Source of the DNA: Sulfitobacter sp. LCG007 | GTDB taxonomy: Bacteria; Pseudomonadota; Alphaproteobacteria; Rhodobacterales; Rhodobacteraceae | Direction of reading: 5' to 3' | DNA: 64,000 bases | Assembly: GCF_040801785.1 (NCBI RefSeq) | Contig: NZ_CP161805.1 | Coordinates: forward strand, 744,001 to 808,000 | Part shown: positions 18,203-28,337 of the stretch, piece by piece | Position numbering within the stretch: the first letter of the stretch is position 1 | How the letters are laid out: every line of letters starts with the position of its first letter | The notes under the pieces: generated by a model | The model's database searches: none | Told to the model about the DNA's origin: nothing | Seen by the model: the letters and a program-made list of their open reading frames with translations, nothing else | Made by a program: the position numbers and the translations under genes

Positions 18203-18889
18203 ATGTTCCATCACGCCAGAACGCTGGCCATCGTGCTGGCCCCTGTGCTGGCCGTATGTCTGGGACCGGCAGCGGCCCGGTCCGGGCAGGCCGGTGCAGA
18301 GCAGACCTATGACCTGCTGTTCCGGACGGGAACGCTGGACGGGATCGACGGCGCCGGCGCGCTGGTCTACGAACGCGACGTCGTCAGCGCGCTTTCTCCC
18401 GAGGCCGCAGAGCGCGACAGCGGCACAGTGGTGCTGAAACTCGGCGACGGCGGCGAGGACATGGCACGGCTCGAGCTGCGCCAGGGCGACCGGCACCGGG
18501 GCCTCGGCGTGTTCCCGGCGAGCGTCGGCAATCCGATGATCATGTATTTCTACGAATCCGCGGTGCGCGACATGGCCGAGGCGGCGGGCGGCAGCCCGTT
18601 CTACATCCGCAACCGTGTGAAGGACGCACTGATCCGGCCGAGCGAGATGGAGACCGGCGAGGCTGTCTTCGACGGAAGGACGGTGCCCACGACGACCATC
18701 GCACTGCGCCCCTTCGCCGAGGATCCGAACCGTGACCGCATGAAGGGGTTCGGCGACCTCGTTCTCAGCGTCACCATGTCCGAGGAGGTGCCAGGCTGGT
18801 ATCTGAGCCTTGTCGCGGAGGCCACGGGCGCGGACGGGCCGGTCTACCGCTCGTCGCTGACGCTTGACGGGGTCGAGGCGGCGCAATGA
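18203..18889 (+). CDS. Secreted protein of unknown function, methylotrophy-linked
   Basis: 228 residues with a signal peptide (about 1-25, ending near AAARS). The mature part looks beta-rich, with motifs such as ALRPFAEDPNRDRMKGFGDL and a late VPGWYLSLVAEATG. The start at 18203 is preceded by GGGGGAGG, much better than upstream in-frame codons. It lies 44 bases after the kinase and overlaps the next gene by ATGA. I recognise no family; a role in the periplasm with the PQQ dehydrogenase is suggested only by context. Confidence 0.72.
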   Translation: MFHHARTLAIVLAPVLAVCLGPAAARSGQAGAEQTYDLLFRTGTLDGIDGAGALVYERDVVSALSPEAAERDSGTVVLKLGDGGEDMARLELRQGDRHRGLGVFPASVGNPMIMYFYESAVRDMAEAAGGSPFYIRNRVKDALIRPSEMETGEAVFDGRTVPTTTIALRPFAEDPNRDRMKGFGDLVLSVTMSEEVPGWYLSLVAEATGADGPVYRSSLTLDGVEAAQ

Positions 18890-19239
18890 CGCGACTGGCG
18901 CATGTCCTGGCACTTGGCGTGGCGGCGATGCCCTTTGATACCGCCGCGCAGGACGTGGCCGAGCGGTTCAACGACTACCCGACGGTGGCGCGGGCCGATT
19001 ATGTCTTCGCCTGCATGGCGACCAACGGACAAAGCCGTACCGCACTCGAGAAATGCGCGTGCTCCATAGACGAGATCGCATCGATCCTGCCCTATGAAAA
19101 ATATCTCGAAGCCGAGACGGTGCTCTCGATGCGCCGCGTCGGAGGGGAGCGGATGGAGGTGTTCAGATCGGTCGACAGCAGCGGCATCGTGGCCGAGCTC
19201 AAGCGCGCGCAGGCAGAGGCCGAGATGGTCTGCTTCTAG
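18886..19239 (+). CDS. Small secreted cysteine-containing protein of unknown function
   Basis: 117 residues: predicted signal peptide (about 1-21, ending AAQ) and a mature helical protein with four cysteines, including the pair in ALEKCACSIDEIASILPYEKYLEAETV. It is coupled by ATGA to the preceding secreted unknown and ends 15 bases before a convergent gene. No haem motif (CXXCH) is present. Function unknown. Confidence 0.72.
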   Translation: MTRLAHVLALGVAAMPFDTAAQDVAERFNDYPTVARADYVFACMATNGQSRTALEKCACSIDEIASILPYEKYLEAETVLSMRRVGGERMEVFRSVDSSGIVAELKRAQAEAEMVCF

Positions 19240-19254
19240 GTCGCGACGGATGAC

Positions 19255-20064
19255 TCAGGACACGGGTTCCTTGGGCAGCGTCCGCTCGAAACGATTGCCT
19301 TCGGTATCGGTCGCATGAATGGTGAAGGTTTCCGATCCGTTGTCGTTGTAGCCGAAACGGAACACCGGGTTCTCGGAGATCGAGATGCCCCCCTCCATCG
19401 TGAAAAGCAGTTCCTCGCCCTGGTATACCTCGAGATGGTCGATGAAATGCGCATTGATGAAGAGATGCGTGACCTGATCGCGCTGCAGCCCCGAGTAGTT
19501 GGGGTGCCGTATCATGATCTGCGCCTCGCGCCGCGCCGTGCTCATCGCGGGTTCGTCAAAGCTCCTGAGCTTCATCTCTCCCATCGCGGCCAGCGCCGAT
19601 GCGGGGTCGCGGGTCGCGGGGGCCGAGCAGCCGCCGGATGCCTTCACGAAGCGGCCCGTCATGAAAAGCCCGTCTTCGGTTCGGGCGATCACCCGGACGT
19701 TGGAATACTGGTTCACACGCACCCGGATCTCGAAATCGAGCGGGGCCATCCCCTCGGAGAAGGTGAACTCTCCGGCAACGGGCGCGGGGTTCTCGTCTAT
19801 GACGACGGTCGCCCTTGTGATGGCGGGCGAGATGTCGGTCTGCCTGAGCAGGAGCGGAACCGTCGCGGCATCATTGGCGCGGTAAGGCGCTTCGAGCGTC
19901 AGCAGCGCGCTCCCGTCCGACACCGTCGCCTCTCCCAGCACATCGTCGCGCAGCGCGTCCCAGGTCGGACTTTCGGTCAGAGGATTTGGTATCGTCTCCC
20001 CTGCGAAACCGGCCGTGGCAACGGTTGTGAGAAACAAGGCTCCCCATACAAGACCCGCCTTCAT
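19255..20064 (-). CDS. Quinoprotein dehydrogenase-associated SoxYZ-like carrier
   Basis: 269 residues with a signal peptide (about 1-24), a SoxY-like N-terminal half and a SoxZ-like C-terminal half (FRFGYNDNGSETFTIHATDTEGN). The SoxY-type cysteine lies in SGGCSAP, before the SoxZ half. This family is encoded beside PQQ dehydrogenases and a metallohydrolase and is thought to form a thiol relay, though its chemistry is undefined. ATG 20064 follows GAGGAG; the frame is open further upstream without similarity. Confidence 0.87.
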   Translation of the reverse strand: MKAGLVWGALFLTTVATAGFAGETIPNPLTESPTWDALRDDVLGEATVSDGSALLTLEAPYRANDAATVPLLLRQTDISPAITRATVVIDENPAPVAGEFTFSEGMAPLDFEIRVRVNQYSNVRVIARTEDGLFMTGRFVKASGGCSAPATRDPASALAAMGEMKLRSFDEPAMSTARREAQIMIRHPNYSGLQRDQVTHLFINAHFIDHLEVYQGEELLFTMEGGISISENPVFRFGYNDNGSETFTIHATDTEGNRFERTLPKEPVS

Positions 20065-20074
20065 CACGCTCCTC

Positions 20075-20105
20075 CTCGCGATCGCGTCGGGGACAGTATC
20101 GCGAG
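20075..20105. promoter_or_regulatory. Inverted repeat in the divergent SoxYZ-like / metallohydrolase region
   Basis: Arms CTCGCGAT (20075-20082) and ATCGCGAG (20098-20105) are perfectly complementary and 15 bases apart, immediately upstream of the SoxYZ-like gene in a 128-base divergent gap. It could be an operator or an RNA stem in that gene's leader. GC-rich sequence makes chance occurrence possible. Confidence 0.35.
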
Positions 20106-20192
20106 ATTCCGGCGAAAAGTACATCGCGACCTCAGTGCCTGTCTGCCGGCGCCAGGGAAAGCGGGAGCCGGCCAGGCGCGAGGAGCGGAAAC

Positions 20193-21218
20193 ATGTTCGA
20201 GGCCGTGATCGTCGTGTGTCTGGGGCTCGCGGGTCCGCCCTGTCGCGACCAGCTCGTGGCGGGCTACGAGGCGCCTGACAGGGCGGGCTGCGAGAACCTG
20301 CTTGGCACCGATCCACCCCCTGTTCCTGAGGGCCAGACGCCGCTCTGCAAGCCCGCAGGACAGGCGCTGCCCGTCGTCGAGGTGGCCGAAGGCGTTTTCG
20401 TCCATCAGGGCCACATCGAAGAACCGGACGTCGTCAACGCCGGGGATGTCGCCAACATCGGTTTCGTGATCGGGTCCGACAGCGTGGCGGTGATCGACAC
20501 GGGCTCGGCCCGCTGGATCGGCGAGGCGCTGTGGCGCAGCATCCGGCGGCGTACGGACCTGCCGGTAAGCCACGTGATCCTGACCCACATGCACCCCGAC
20601 CACGTCTTCGGAACGGAGGTATTCGTCGAGGCGGGGGCAGAGGTGGTAGGCCACGCGAACCTGTCGCGCGACCTGTCCGACCGGGCCGGCAACTACCTCG
20701 AAAGCCTCGCGCGAGAGATCGGGGCGGATGCCTTCCTCGGCACGCGCTCCCCGGAGGTCACGGTTGCGGTCGGCCAGGTTCTGACGCTCGATCTGGGAGG
20801 GCGCGCACTTGAACTGAGGGCCTGGCCCCCGGCGCATACCGGTTGCGATCTGACGGTCCTCGACAGGCGCAGCGGAACGATGTTCGCGGGCGATCTGGTC
20901 TTTGACGGTCACATTCCCGCGCTCGACGGCAGCCTGCGGGGGTGGCAGCGCGTGCTGGGAGAGCTTCGGGCGATGGAGATCGCGCGGGTGGTGCCGGGCC
21001 ACGGGAATGCGGCGCTGGACTGGCCCGACGGGTCGCAGGACCTCCTGCGCTATCTGGACGTTCTGGAGTCGGACACGCGCGCCGCGCTCGACCGAGGCCA
21101 ACGCATGGGCGATGCGGTCAGGACCATCGCGGCGGGCGAGGCCGGACACTGGCAGCTTTTCGAAGCCTACAACGCCCGCAATGCCACCGTGGCCTTCACC
21201 GAACTGGAATGGGAATAG
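20193..21218 (+). CDS. Quinoprotein relay system zinc metallohydrolase (metallo-beta-lactamase fold)
   Basis: 341 residues: short signal-like N-terminus, a Cys-containing linker, then the metallo-beta-lactamase domain with H132-M-H134-P-D136-H137, a later PPAHTGCD histidine and the GDLVFDGH segment. This matches the metallohydrolases paired with SoxYZ-like carriers near PQQ dehydrogenases; the Cys-rich N-terminus resembles the type 2 form. It is divergent from the carrier gene. The substrate is unknown; hydrolysis of a carrier-bound adduct is the family hypothesis. Confidence 0.86.
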   Translation: MFEAVIVVCLGLAGPPCRDQLVAGYEAPDRAGCENLLGTDPPPVPEGQTPLCKPAGQALPVVEVAEGVFVHQGHIEEPDVVNAGDVANIGFVIGSDSVAVIDTGSARWIGEALWRSIRRRTDLPVSHVILTHMHPDHVFGTEVFVEAGAEVVGHANLSRDLSDRAGNYLESLAREIGADAFLGTRSPEVTVAVGQVLTLDLGGRALELRAWPPAHTGCDLTVLDRRSGTMFAGDLVFDGHIPALDGSLRGWQRVLGELRAMEIARVVPGHGNAALDWPDGSQDLLRYLDVLESDTRAALDRGQRMGDAVRTIAAGEAGHWQLFEAYNARNATVAFTELEWE

Positions 21219-21243
21219 CACGCCTTCGCGCGAAGCCCACCTG

Positions 21244-21864
21244 TCAGTCCGGCATCTTCACGGCGTTGCCGAGCATCCGGGCGATCGTGAAGAGCCTTCG
21301 CTCGATCAGTTGCGGCGTCTCGCAAAGATATGTGATCGACTGGCTCCGGTCGGAATAGATCAGTTGATCCCAGTCCAGCTTCTCCTCGAGCGCGTCCATG
21401 CGGTCGAAGTCCGGATCTTCCGCGTCCGAAAGCCGGTCCATCTCGAGCCGCGTCGCGTCGATCGTCTCGGAAAGCCGTATCTGGCTCAGAGAGAAATCCC
21501 CGATCCCCGCGATGATGCGGGTGCGCCGCCGGTCGAGCAGGTCGAAGGTCCGGCTGAACACCTGACCCAGCAGAACCGGATCGCCATCATGCGCCCGTGC
21601 GAAGCTTTCTACCTCGGGGGCCAGGCTTTCCGGGTCGATGCGCCGCAGCGCCAGCTTGTCCGCGAAAGCGGCGGCGTCCGGGGGAAGATCCGCCGCCGTG
21701 CCCGTCTGCGGCAGCGGGAATTGCCACATCAGGGCGGGCGAGAGCCTGTCCACCTTTCGCTGGATGCACGGCCAGGTCGGGTCGGCGTAATCCGCGCCCC
21801 ACGCCCCCGATGCGCCAACCGCGAGACCCGCCGCCAGCGCGATGATCGATGAAGGTATCGGCAT
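21244..21864 (-). CDS. Conserved secreted protein of unknown function
   Basis: 206 residues with a signal peptide (about 1-23, ending WGA) and a helical mature region starting DYADPTWPCIQRKVDRLSPALMW, with charged heptad-like stretches later. The ATG follows GGGAGGGG. It is convergent with the metallohydrolase and divergent from the formaldehyde dehydrogenase gene. I know no function; related proteins appear to accompany xox regions in Rhodobacterales, which I cannot check here. Confidence 0.72.
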   Translation of the reverse strand: MPIPSSIIALAAGLAVGASGAWGADYADPTWPCIQRKVDRLSPALMWQFPLPQTGTAADLPPDAAAFADKLALRRIDPESLAPEVESFARAHDGDPVLLGQVFSRTFDLLDRRRTRIIAGIGDFSLSQIRLSETIDATRLEMDRLSDAEDPDFDRMDALEEKLDWDQLIYSDRSQSITYLCETPQLIERRLFTIARMLGNAVKMPD

Positions 21865-21960
21865 GTTCCCCTCCCGCGCGATGCTGCATGCGCCAGTCTC
21901 TCCTGAATCGAATATAGGCCAATGTGCACCATAGTCGTAGTTGTTCGGTTCAAAGGTCTT

Positions 21961-21967
21961 GTCTTAT
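21961..21967 (-). promoter_or_regulatory. ATAAGAC half-site upstream of the hydroxymethylglutathione dehydrogenase gene
   Basis: GTCTTAT on the plus strand is the complement of ATAAGAC, the right half of the dyad seen upstream of pqqA. Together with the following CTTCTTCTTAAC it forms an AT/pyrimidine-rich patch in the divergent 151-base gap. It is only a half-match and therefore a weak call. Confidence 0.3.
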
Positions 21968-22015
21968 CTTCTTCTTAACAAATCTGCCGTCCGGGCGGAG
22001 CAGGGGAGGATATCG

Positions 22016-23143
<1,128 letters not shown>

Positions 23144-23148
23144 GCGAT

Positions 23149-23979
23149 ATGGATCTCGAGGTCGTAAGCGAGAACCGGAGCTTCGGGGGGGTTCAGTCGG
23201 TCTACCGGCACAGCTCGAACGCCTGCGGATGCGAGATGACCTTCGGGGCCTATCTGCCGCCGCAGGCCGCGACCGGGCCGGTGCCCGTGCTGTGGTATCT
23301 GTCGGGGCTGACCTGCACCCATGAGAACGCGATGACGAAGGGTGGATTGCAGGAGCATGCGGCGAGGCACGGGCTCGCCCTCATCTTCCCGGACACATCC
23401 CCGCGCGGCGACGCGGTCGCGGATGACGAGGCCTATGACCTCGGAAAGGGCGCCGGCTTCTACGTCAACGCCACGCAGTCGCCCTGGTCCTCGCATTACC
23501 GCATGCATGACTACATCGTGAACGAGCTGCGTGAAGCCGTTGTCAGCAACCTCCCGGTACAGGATCGTCATGGAATAACGGGACATTCCATGGGCGGTCA
23601 TGGTGCGATGACGATTGCCATGCGCAACGCTGAGTTGTATGAATCACTCTCGGCCTTCGCGCCGATCTCGCATCCCACGCGGTCGGACTGGGGCCGCAAA
23701 CAGCTGTCCGCCTATCTGGGCAGCGACGAGAGCACATGGGCCGAACATGACGCGACCCTGCTGGTGGAGGAACATGGCTGGAAGGGCGACATACTGATCG
23801 ACCAGGGGGCCTCGGACCAGTTCCTGGACCTGCTGAAGCCCGAAGAACTCGCGGCGGCGATGACCCGGCGCCGGCAACCCGGACAGATCCGCATGCAGCC
23901 GGGTTACGACCACTCGTATTTCTTCGTGAGCACTTTCGCGGGTGATCACGTTGCCTGGCACGCCGAGCGACTGAACTGA
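23149..23979 (+). CDS. fghA: S-formylglutathione hydrolase
   Basis: Serine esterase releasing formate and glutathione from S-formylglutathione. 276 residues; catalytic S147 in GHSMGGHG, with aspartate (DQGASDQFL) and histidine (GYDHSYFF) of the triad near the C-terminus and the esterase-D motif WYLSGLTCTHEN. It lies 5 bases after the dehydrogenase gene, a clear operon, and completes the glutathione branch of formaldehyde oxidation. Confidence 0.96.
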   Translation: MDLEVVSENRSFGGVQSVYRHSSNACGCEMTFGAYLPPQAATGPVPVLWYLSGLTCTHENAMTKGGLQEHAARHGLALIFPDTSPRGDAVADDEAYDLGKGAGFYVNATQSPWSSHYRMHDYIVNELREAVVSNLPVQDRHGITGHSMGGHGAMTIAMRNAELYESLSAFAPISHPTRSDWGRKQLSAYLGSDESTWAEHDATLLVEEHGWKGDILIDQGASDQFLDLLKPEELAAAMTRRRQPGQIRMQPGYDHSYFFVSTFAGDHVAWHAERLN

Positions 23980-24014
23980 GACCCTGAAGCGCGACAAGGA
24001 AAAAGGACGACCGA

Positions 24015-24416
24015 ATGTATCCAAGACTGTTATCGGCCCTGGCGATCGCAACGTTGCCTCTTGCCGCACTCGCGCAAAGCCCCGTCGAGGGCGATGCCGC
24101 GGCGGGCGAAAAGGTATTCAGGAAATGCATGGCCTGCCATGCGGCAGGCGAGGGTGCCGAGAACAAGGTCGGGCCGCAGCTGAATGGCGTCGTCGGCCGG
24201 CCAGTCGCCTCGGTCGAGGACTTTTCCTATTCGGACGCGCTGGTGAAGCTCGGGGAGGAGGGCAAGACCTGGACCCCCGAGGAGCTGGACGCTTTCCTGA
24301 CGAAGCCCCGCGACTATGCGAAGGGCACGAAGATGAGTTTCGCGGGCCTGCGCAAGGAGGATGAGCGGGCCGACGTGATCGCGTATCTCGCGACCTTCCA
24401 GGGGGAAGGAAGCTGA
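24015..24416 (+). CDS. cycB: Periplasmic class I cytochrome c (CycB/c-553i-like)
   Basis: 133 residues with a signal peptide (about 1-20), haem motif C38-M-A-C41-H42 and a likely axial methionine M107 in GTKMSFAG. The fold is that of c2/c-550. In Paracoccus cycB lies between formaldehyde genes and xoxF, as here, and it may pass electrons from XoxG to the oxidase. The gene follows fghA by 35 bases. The partner assignment is inferred from order. Confidence 0.88.
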   Translation: MYPRLLSALAIATLPLAALAQSPVEGDAAAGEKVFRKCMACHAAGEGAENKVGPQLNGVVGRPVASVEDFSYSDALVKLGEEGKTWTPEELDAFLTKPRDYAKGTKMSFAGLRKEDERADVIAYLATFQGEGS

Positions 24417-24429
24417 GAACCTGAATGGG

Positions 24430-24457
24430 TCCCTCCGGCCGCACGGGGCCGGAGGGA
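24430..24457 (+). terminator. GC-rich hairpin between cycB and xoxF
   Basis: A perfect 11-bp inverted repeat (24430-24440 with 24447-24457, 6-base loop) lies just after cycB. No T-run follows, so it is a poor intrinsic terminator; it may protect mRNA ends or mark differential expression of xoxF. Confidence 0.45.
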
Positions 24458-24533
24458 TCGAGCCGCGTGGGATCCCTGGGGGTCTGGCGCACAGATTGCG
24501 GCACTGACGCCGCACCAAGGGAGGAGAATACAA

Positions 24534-26333
24534 ATGAGAAGGCTGTTACTGACTTCCTGTATCGCGTTCGGCCTGGCCACCACGGCCTTCGCCAATGATG
24601 ATCTGATCGAAAAGATGAATGACCCCACCCAATGGGCCATTCAGACCGGCGATTACAAGAACCAGCGCTATTCCCAACTCGACAAGATCAACAAGGACAA
24701 CGTCGGGGATCTGCAGGTCGCCTGGACGTTCTCTACCGGTGTCCTGCGCGGTCACGAGGGCTCGCCCCTCGTGGTCGGGGACGTGATGTATGTCCATACG
24801 CCCTTCCCGAACATCGTCTACGCGCTTGATCTCGCGAACGAAGGCAAGATCATCTGGAAGTACGAGCCCAAACAGGATCCGGACGTCATCCCGGTGATGT
24901 GCTGCGACACGGTCAACCGCGGTGTCGCCTATGCCGACGGCAAGATCTTCCTCCATCAGGCCGACACCAAGGTCGTCGCGCTCAACGCCGAGGACGGCTC
25001 GGTCGTGTGGGAAGTCCAGAACGGCGATCCGTCGAAGGGCGAGACCAACACCGCGACCGTGCTCCCGGTGAAGGACAAGGTGATCGTCGGCATATCCGGC
25101 GGCGAGTTCGGCGTCCGGGGTCATGTGACCGCCTACAGCATCGAGAACGGCGAGATGCTCTGGCGGGCCTATTCGATGGGACCGGATTCCGACATCCTTG
25201 TGGATCCGGAGCAGACAACCCATCTGGGCAAGCCGGTCGGCGAGAACTCGGGCACCAATACCTGGGAAGGCGACCAGTGGCAGATCGGTGGCGGCACCAC
25301 ATGGGGCTGGTACTCGGTCGATCTTGACGAGAACCTGTTCTATTACGGCACGGGCAACCCCTCGACCTGGAACCCTGCGCAGCGTCCCGGCGACAACCGC
25401 TGGTCCATGACCATCATGGCCCGCGACATCGACACCGGCATGGCGAAATGGTTCTACCAGATGACGCCGCATGACGAGTGGGACTTCGACGGGGTCAACG
25501 AGATGATCCTGACCGAGCAGGAAGTCGACGGGACCGAGCGCAAGCTGCTGACCCACTTCGATCGCAACGGTCTGGGATACACGCTTGACCGCGTGACGGG
25601 CGAACTGCTTGTCGCCGAGAAGTACGACCCGGTAGTGAACTGGACCACGGGCGTCGACATGGATCCGGCCTCCGAGACCTACGGACGCCCGGCCGTCGTC
25701 GCGCAGTACTCCACCGAACAGAACGGCGAGGACGTGAACTCCACCGGCATCTGTCCGGCGGCTCTCGGCACGAAGGACCAGCAGCCCGCTGCCTACGATC
25801 CGAACCTGAAACTGTTCCTGGTGCCGACCAACCACGTCTGCATGGACTATGAACCCTTCCGGGTGTCCTACACTGCCGGCCAGCCCTATGTCGGTGCGAC
25901 GCTCGCGATGTATCCGGCTCCGGACAGCCATGGCGGCATGGGCAACTTCATCGCCTGGGACGGCGTCAAGGGCGAGATTGTCTGGTCCAACCCGGAGCAG
26001 TTCTCGGTCTGGTCGGGCGCGCTCGCGACGGCCGGCGGCATCACCTTCTACGGGACGCTGGAAGGCTACCTGAAAGCGGTGAGCACCGAGACCGGCGAGG
26101 AGTTGTTCAAGTTCAAGACCCCCTCCGGGATCATCGGCAACGTCATGACCTACGAGCGGGACGGTCAGCAATACGTCGCCGTCCTCTCGGGCGTCGGTGG
26201 CTGGGCCGGGATCGGCCTCGCGGCTGGCCTGACCAATCCGAACGACGGTCTGGGCGCGGTGGGTGGTTATGCCGCTCTCAGCGACTACACCGCGCTTGGC
26301 GGCCAACTGACGGTCTTCAGGCTGTCGAACTGA
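24534..26333 (+). CDS. xoxF: Lanthanide-dependent methanol dehydrogenase XoxF
   Basis: Periplasmic PQQ enzyme oxidising methanol (and possibly formaldehyde). 599 residues with a signal peptide (1-20), an eight-blade propeller, the adjacent-cysteine pair C123-C124 near PQQ and catalytic D317. D319, two residues on in DEWDFDGVN, is the extra aspartate that marks lanthanide-binding XoxF; the calcium enzyme MxaF has alanine there. The sequence resembles clade XoxF5. AGGGAGGAG lies before the ATG. XoxG and XoxJ genes follow. Confidence 0.97.
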   Translation: MRRLLLTSCIAFGLATTAFANDDLIEKMNDPTQWAIQTGDYKNQRYSQLDKINKDNVGDLQVAWTFSTGVLRGHEGSPLVVGDVMYVHTPFPNIVYALDLANEGKIIWKYEPKQDPDVIPVMCCDTVNRGVAYADGKIFLHQADTKVVALNAEDGSVVWEVQNGDPSKGETNTATVLPVKDKVIVGISGGEFGVRGHVTAYSIENGEMLWRAYSMGPDSDILVDPEQTTHLGKPVGENSGTNTWEGDQWQIGGGTTWGWYSVDLDENLFYYGTGNPSTWNPAQRPGDNRWSMTIMARDIDTGMAKWFYQMTPHDEWDFDGVNEMILTEQEVDGTERKLLTHFDRNGLGYTLDRVTGELLVAEKYDPVVNWTTGVDMDPASETYGRPAVVAQYSTEQNGEDVNSTGICPAALGTKDQQPAAYDPNLKLFLVPTNHVCMDYEPFRVSYTAGQPYVGATLAMYPAPDSHGGMGNFIAWDGVKGEIVWSNPEQFSVWSGALATAGGITFYGTLEGYLKAVSTETGEELFKFKTPSGIIGNVMTYERDGQQYVAVLSGVGGWAGIGLAAGLTNPNDGLGAVGGYAALSDYTALGGQLTVFRLSN

Positions 26334-26437
26334 CCTCAGGTTGAAAACGGGCGGTCCGCATGCATTCGGAAGTTGCGTGCGGGCCGTTCCATGTCGATCA
26401 CCCAGTAATGTCACCAATCTGATGAGAGGTTCGCGCA

Positions 26438-26965
26438 ATGAAGCGTAGCGCAACGATCCTGTTTGCCGCCATCTCGATACCCGCCATGGCATTCGCCTGG
26501 AGCGACCAGCCGGTCGACGCTGCGAAGCAGGCGGACAATCCCGAAATCGCGTCCGACTACGAAGACGGAGGCAAGTATTTCACCGTCGACGACATTCCGA
26601 CCTTCAACGTCGCGGAGGACGGGACCGTCGACTGGCCGACCTTTTCCGGTTTCCGCCGCTACCACGCGGAATGCCACGTCTGCCACGGACCGGACGGCGA
26701 AGGATCGACCTATGCGCCGAAGATTAAGAACTCTGCCGTGAACATGGGCTACTACGACTTCTACGACGTCGTCGTGAACGGTCGCCAGAACGGCAACTCG
26801 GTCATGCCGCACTTCGGCGACAATCCCAACGTGATGTGCTATCTCAACGATATCTACGTCTATCTCAAGGCACGCGGCATGGATGCGATCCCGCGCGGAC
26901 GTCCGGCCAAGAAGGAGGCCAAGAGCGACGCCATCGGCGAGGAAGAAAATGCCTGCATGGGCTGA
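26438..26965 (+). CDS. xoxG: XoxG-type cytochrome c, methanol metabolism-related
   Basis: Electron acceptor of XoxF in the periplasm. 175 residues: signal peptide (1-20), haem site C79-H-V-C82-H83, probable axial M123 in NSVMPHFGDNP, and two further cysteines (C134 and one near the C-terminus) characteristic of the four-cysteine methanol cytochrome family. The 104-base gap after xoxF contains an imperfect hairpin and may reduce xoxG expression relative to xoxF. Overlaps xoxJ by 17 bases. Confidence 0.93.
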   Translation: MKRSATILFAAISIPAMAFAWSDQPVDAAKQADNPEIASDYEDGGKYFTVDDIPTFNVAEDGTVDWPTFSGFRRYHAECHVCHGPDGEGSTYAPKIKNSAVNMGYYDFYDVVVNGRQNGNSVMPHFGDNPNVMCYLNDIYVYLKARGMDAIPRGRPAKKEAKSDAIGEEENACMG

Positions 26966-27794
26966 CGGTTTCATCGGGGCGGTTGCGGGGCTGGCCTTCG
27001 CAACGCTCTGCGCCGCGCCGCTGGGGGCGCAGACCTCGGATCTTGTCTCTGACAACGCGTTCCGGGTCTGCGCCGATCCGGCGAATGCGCCGATGTCGAT
27101 GCAGGACGGGTCGGGCTACGAGAACAAGCTGGCAGAGCTTTTCGCCGATAACCTCGATCTGCCGGTGCAATACACCTGGTATCCGATGGCCACCGGCTTC
27201 ATCCGCCAGACGCTGATGGCAAAGCGCTGCGACGTGGTCATGGGCTATGCGCAGGGCGACGAGATGGTGTTGAACACGAACCACTATCTTACCTCGGTCT
27301 ACACCCTGATCGTGCCGGAGCGAGGGGATCTGGCCGGCGTGACCGCTCTCGAGGATCCCGCGCTGAAGGGAAAGCGCATCGGGGTCATCGCGGGCACGCC
27401 GCCGGCCGCCCACATGGCCCGGCTCGGGCTGATCGGCAAGGCACGGCCCTACAACCTCGTCGTCGACCGCCGCGTGGAAAGCCCGGCCGAGAACATGCTC
27501 GACGACCTCACGGCCGGCGAGATCGACGCGGCGATCCTGTGGGGACCGATCGGGGGGCCGCTGGTCAAGGCCGAGCATCCGGACATGAAGGTCATCCCGC
27601 TGATCCACGAGGAGACGGCGCCGCGCCTGTTCTACCGTATCACGCTTGGCGTGCGGCAGGGCGAGAAGGTCTGGGAGCGCAAGCTCAATTCCCTGATCCG
27701 CCGGAACCAGGACGAGATCAACGCCATCCTCGCGTCGGCGGGTGTGCCGATGGTCGACGACATGGGCACCGCGATGCTGGAGCCTGCCGAGTGA
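26949..27794 (+). CDS. xoxJ: XoxJ, quinoprotein dehydrogenase-associated periplasmic binding protein
   Basis: 281 residues of the solute-binding fold, with a signal-like N-terminus (about 1-27) and the family start FRVCADPANAPMSMQDGSGYENKLAELFA. XoxJ/MxaJ proteins interact with the dehydrogenase and are thought to help activate it rather than feed a transporter. ATG 26949 lies inside the end of xoxG after GGCGAGGAAG. GTGA-coupled to the next gene. Confidence 0.93.
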   Translation: MPAWADGFIGAVAGLAFATLCAAPLGAQTSDLVSDNAFRVCADPANAPMSMQDGSGYENKLAELFADNLDLPVQYTWYPMATGFIRQTLMAKRCDVVMGYAQGDEMVLNTNHYLTSVYTLIVPERGDLAGVTALEDPALKGKRIGVIAGTPPAAHMARLGLIGKARPYNLVVDRRVESPAENMLDDLTAGEIDAAILWGPIGGPLVKAEHPDMKVIPLIHEETAPRLFYRITLGVRQGEKVWERKLNSLIRRNQDEINAILASAGVPMVDDMGTAMLEPAE

Positions 27795-28327
27795 AAGCGC
27801 TTCTGCTGGCTCTGGTCCTGGCGGCCAAAGGCAGCGCGGCGCAGCAGGTTCCCGAACCTCCGGGCTACCGGTTGGAGGAATACCGCGCGCCGGTGCCCTC
27901 GACGCTGACGGGCGGCACGGTAATCGGCGCCGAAGAGGCGCATGTTCTCTGGCAAAGGGGCGTCGCATTCATCGACGTGCTGCCGCAGGCACCCAGACCC
28001 CGGAACCTGCCGGAAGGCACGATCTGGCGGGACAAGCCGCGCGACAGCATCCCGGGCGCGATCTGGCTGCCGAATGTTGGCTACGGCGACATAGCAGAAG
28101 CCACGGCTGCGTATTTCCGGCGCGGCCTCGAGAAGGCAACCGGGGGCGACCCCGATGTGCCGGTCGTGATCTTCTGCCTTGAGGAGTGCTGGATGAGCTG
28201 GAACGCCGCCAGACGCGCCGTCGAATGGGGCTATGGCGCGGTCAACTGGCTTCCCGACGGCACGGACGGATGGGCCTTCCAGGGCTACCCGCTCGAGCGG
28301 ATCGCACCGGAAGAGCCGCAACCCTGA
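27791..28327 (+). CDS. PQQ-dependent catabolism-associated CXXCW-type rhodanese-like protein
   Basis: 178 residues with a short signal peptide and rhodanese-like fold. The conserved signature reads IFCLEECWMSWNAARRA; the two cysteines are separated by three residues, as I recall for most members of this so-called CXXCW family. GTG 27791 overlaps the xoxJ stop. It is a conserved companion of PQQ-alcohol dehydrogenases, probably periplasmic, with unknown chemistry. Confidence 0.88.
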   Translation: MKALLLALVLAAKGSAAQQVPEPPGYRLEEYRAPVPSTLTGGTVIGAEEAHVLWQRGVAFIDVLPQAPRPRNLPEGTIWRDKPRDSIPGAIWLPNVGYGDIAEATAAYFRRGLEKATGGDPDVPVVIFCLEECWMSWNAARRAVEWGYGAVNWLPDGTDGWAFQGYPLERIAPEEPQP

Positions 28328-28337
28328 CGCCGGAGAG

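Noticed and set aside
24430-24457. Hairpin after cycB as a strong intrinsic terminator
   Set aside because: Stem is perfect but no T-run follows, so it is listed only as a weak terminator or processing element.
24546-26492. 648-codon minus-strand frame across xoxF
   Set aside because: Antisense shadow of xoxF; no ribosome site and no known fold.
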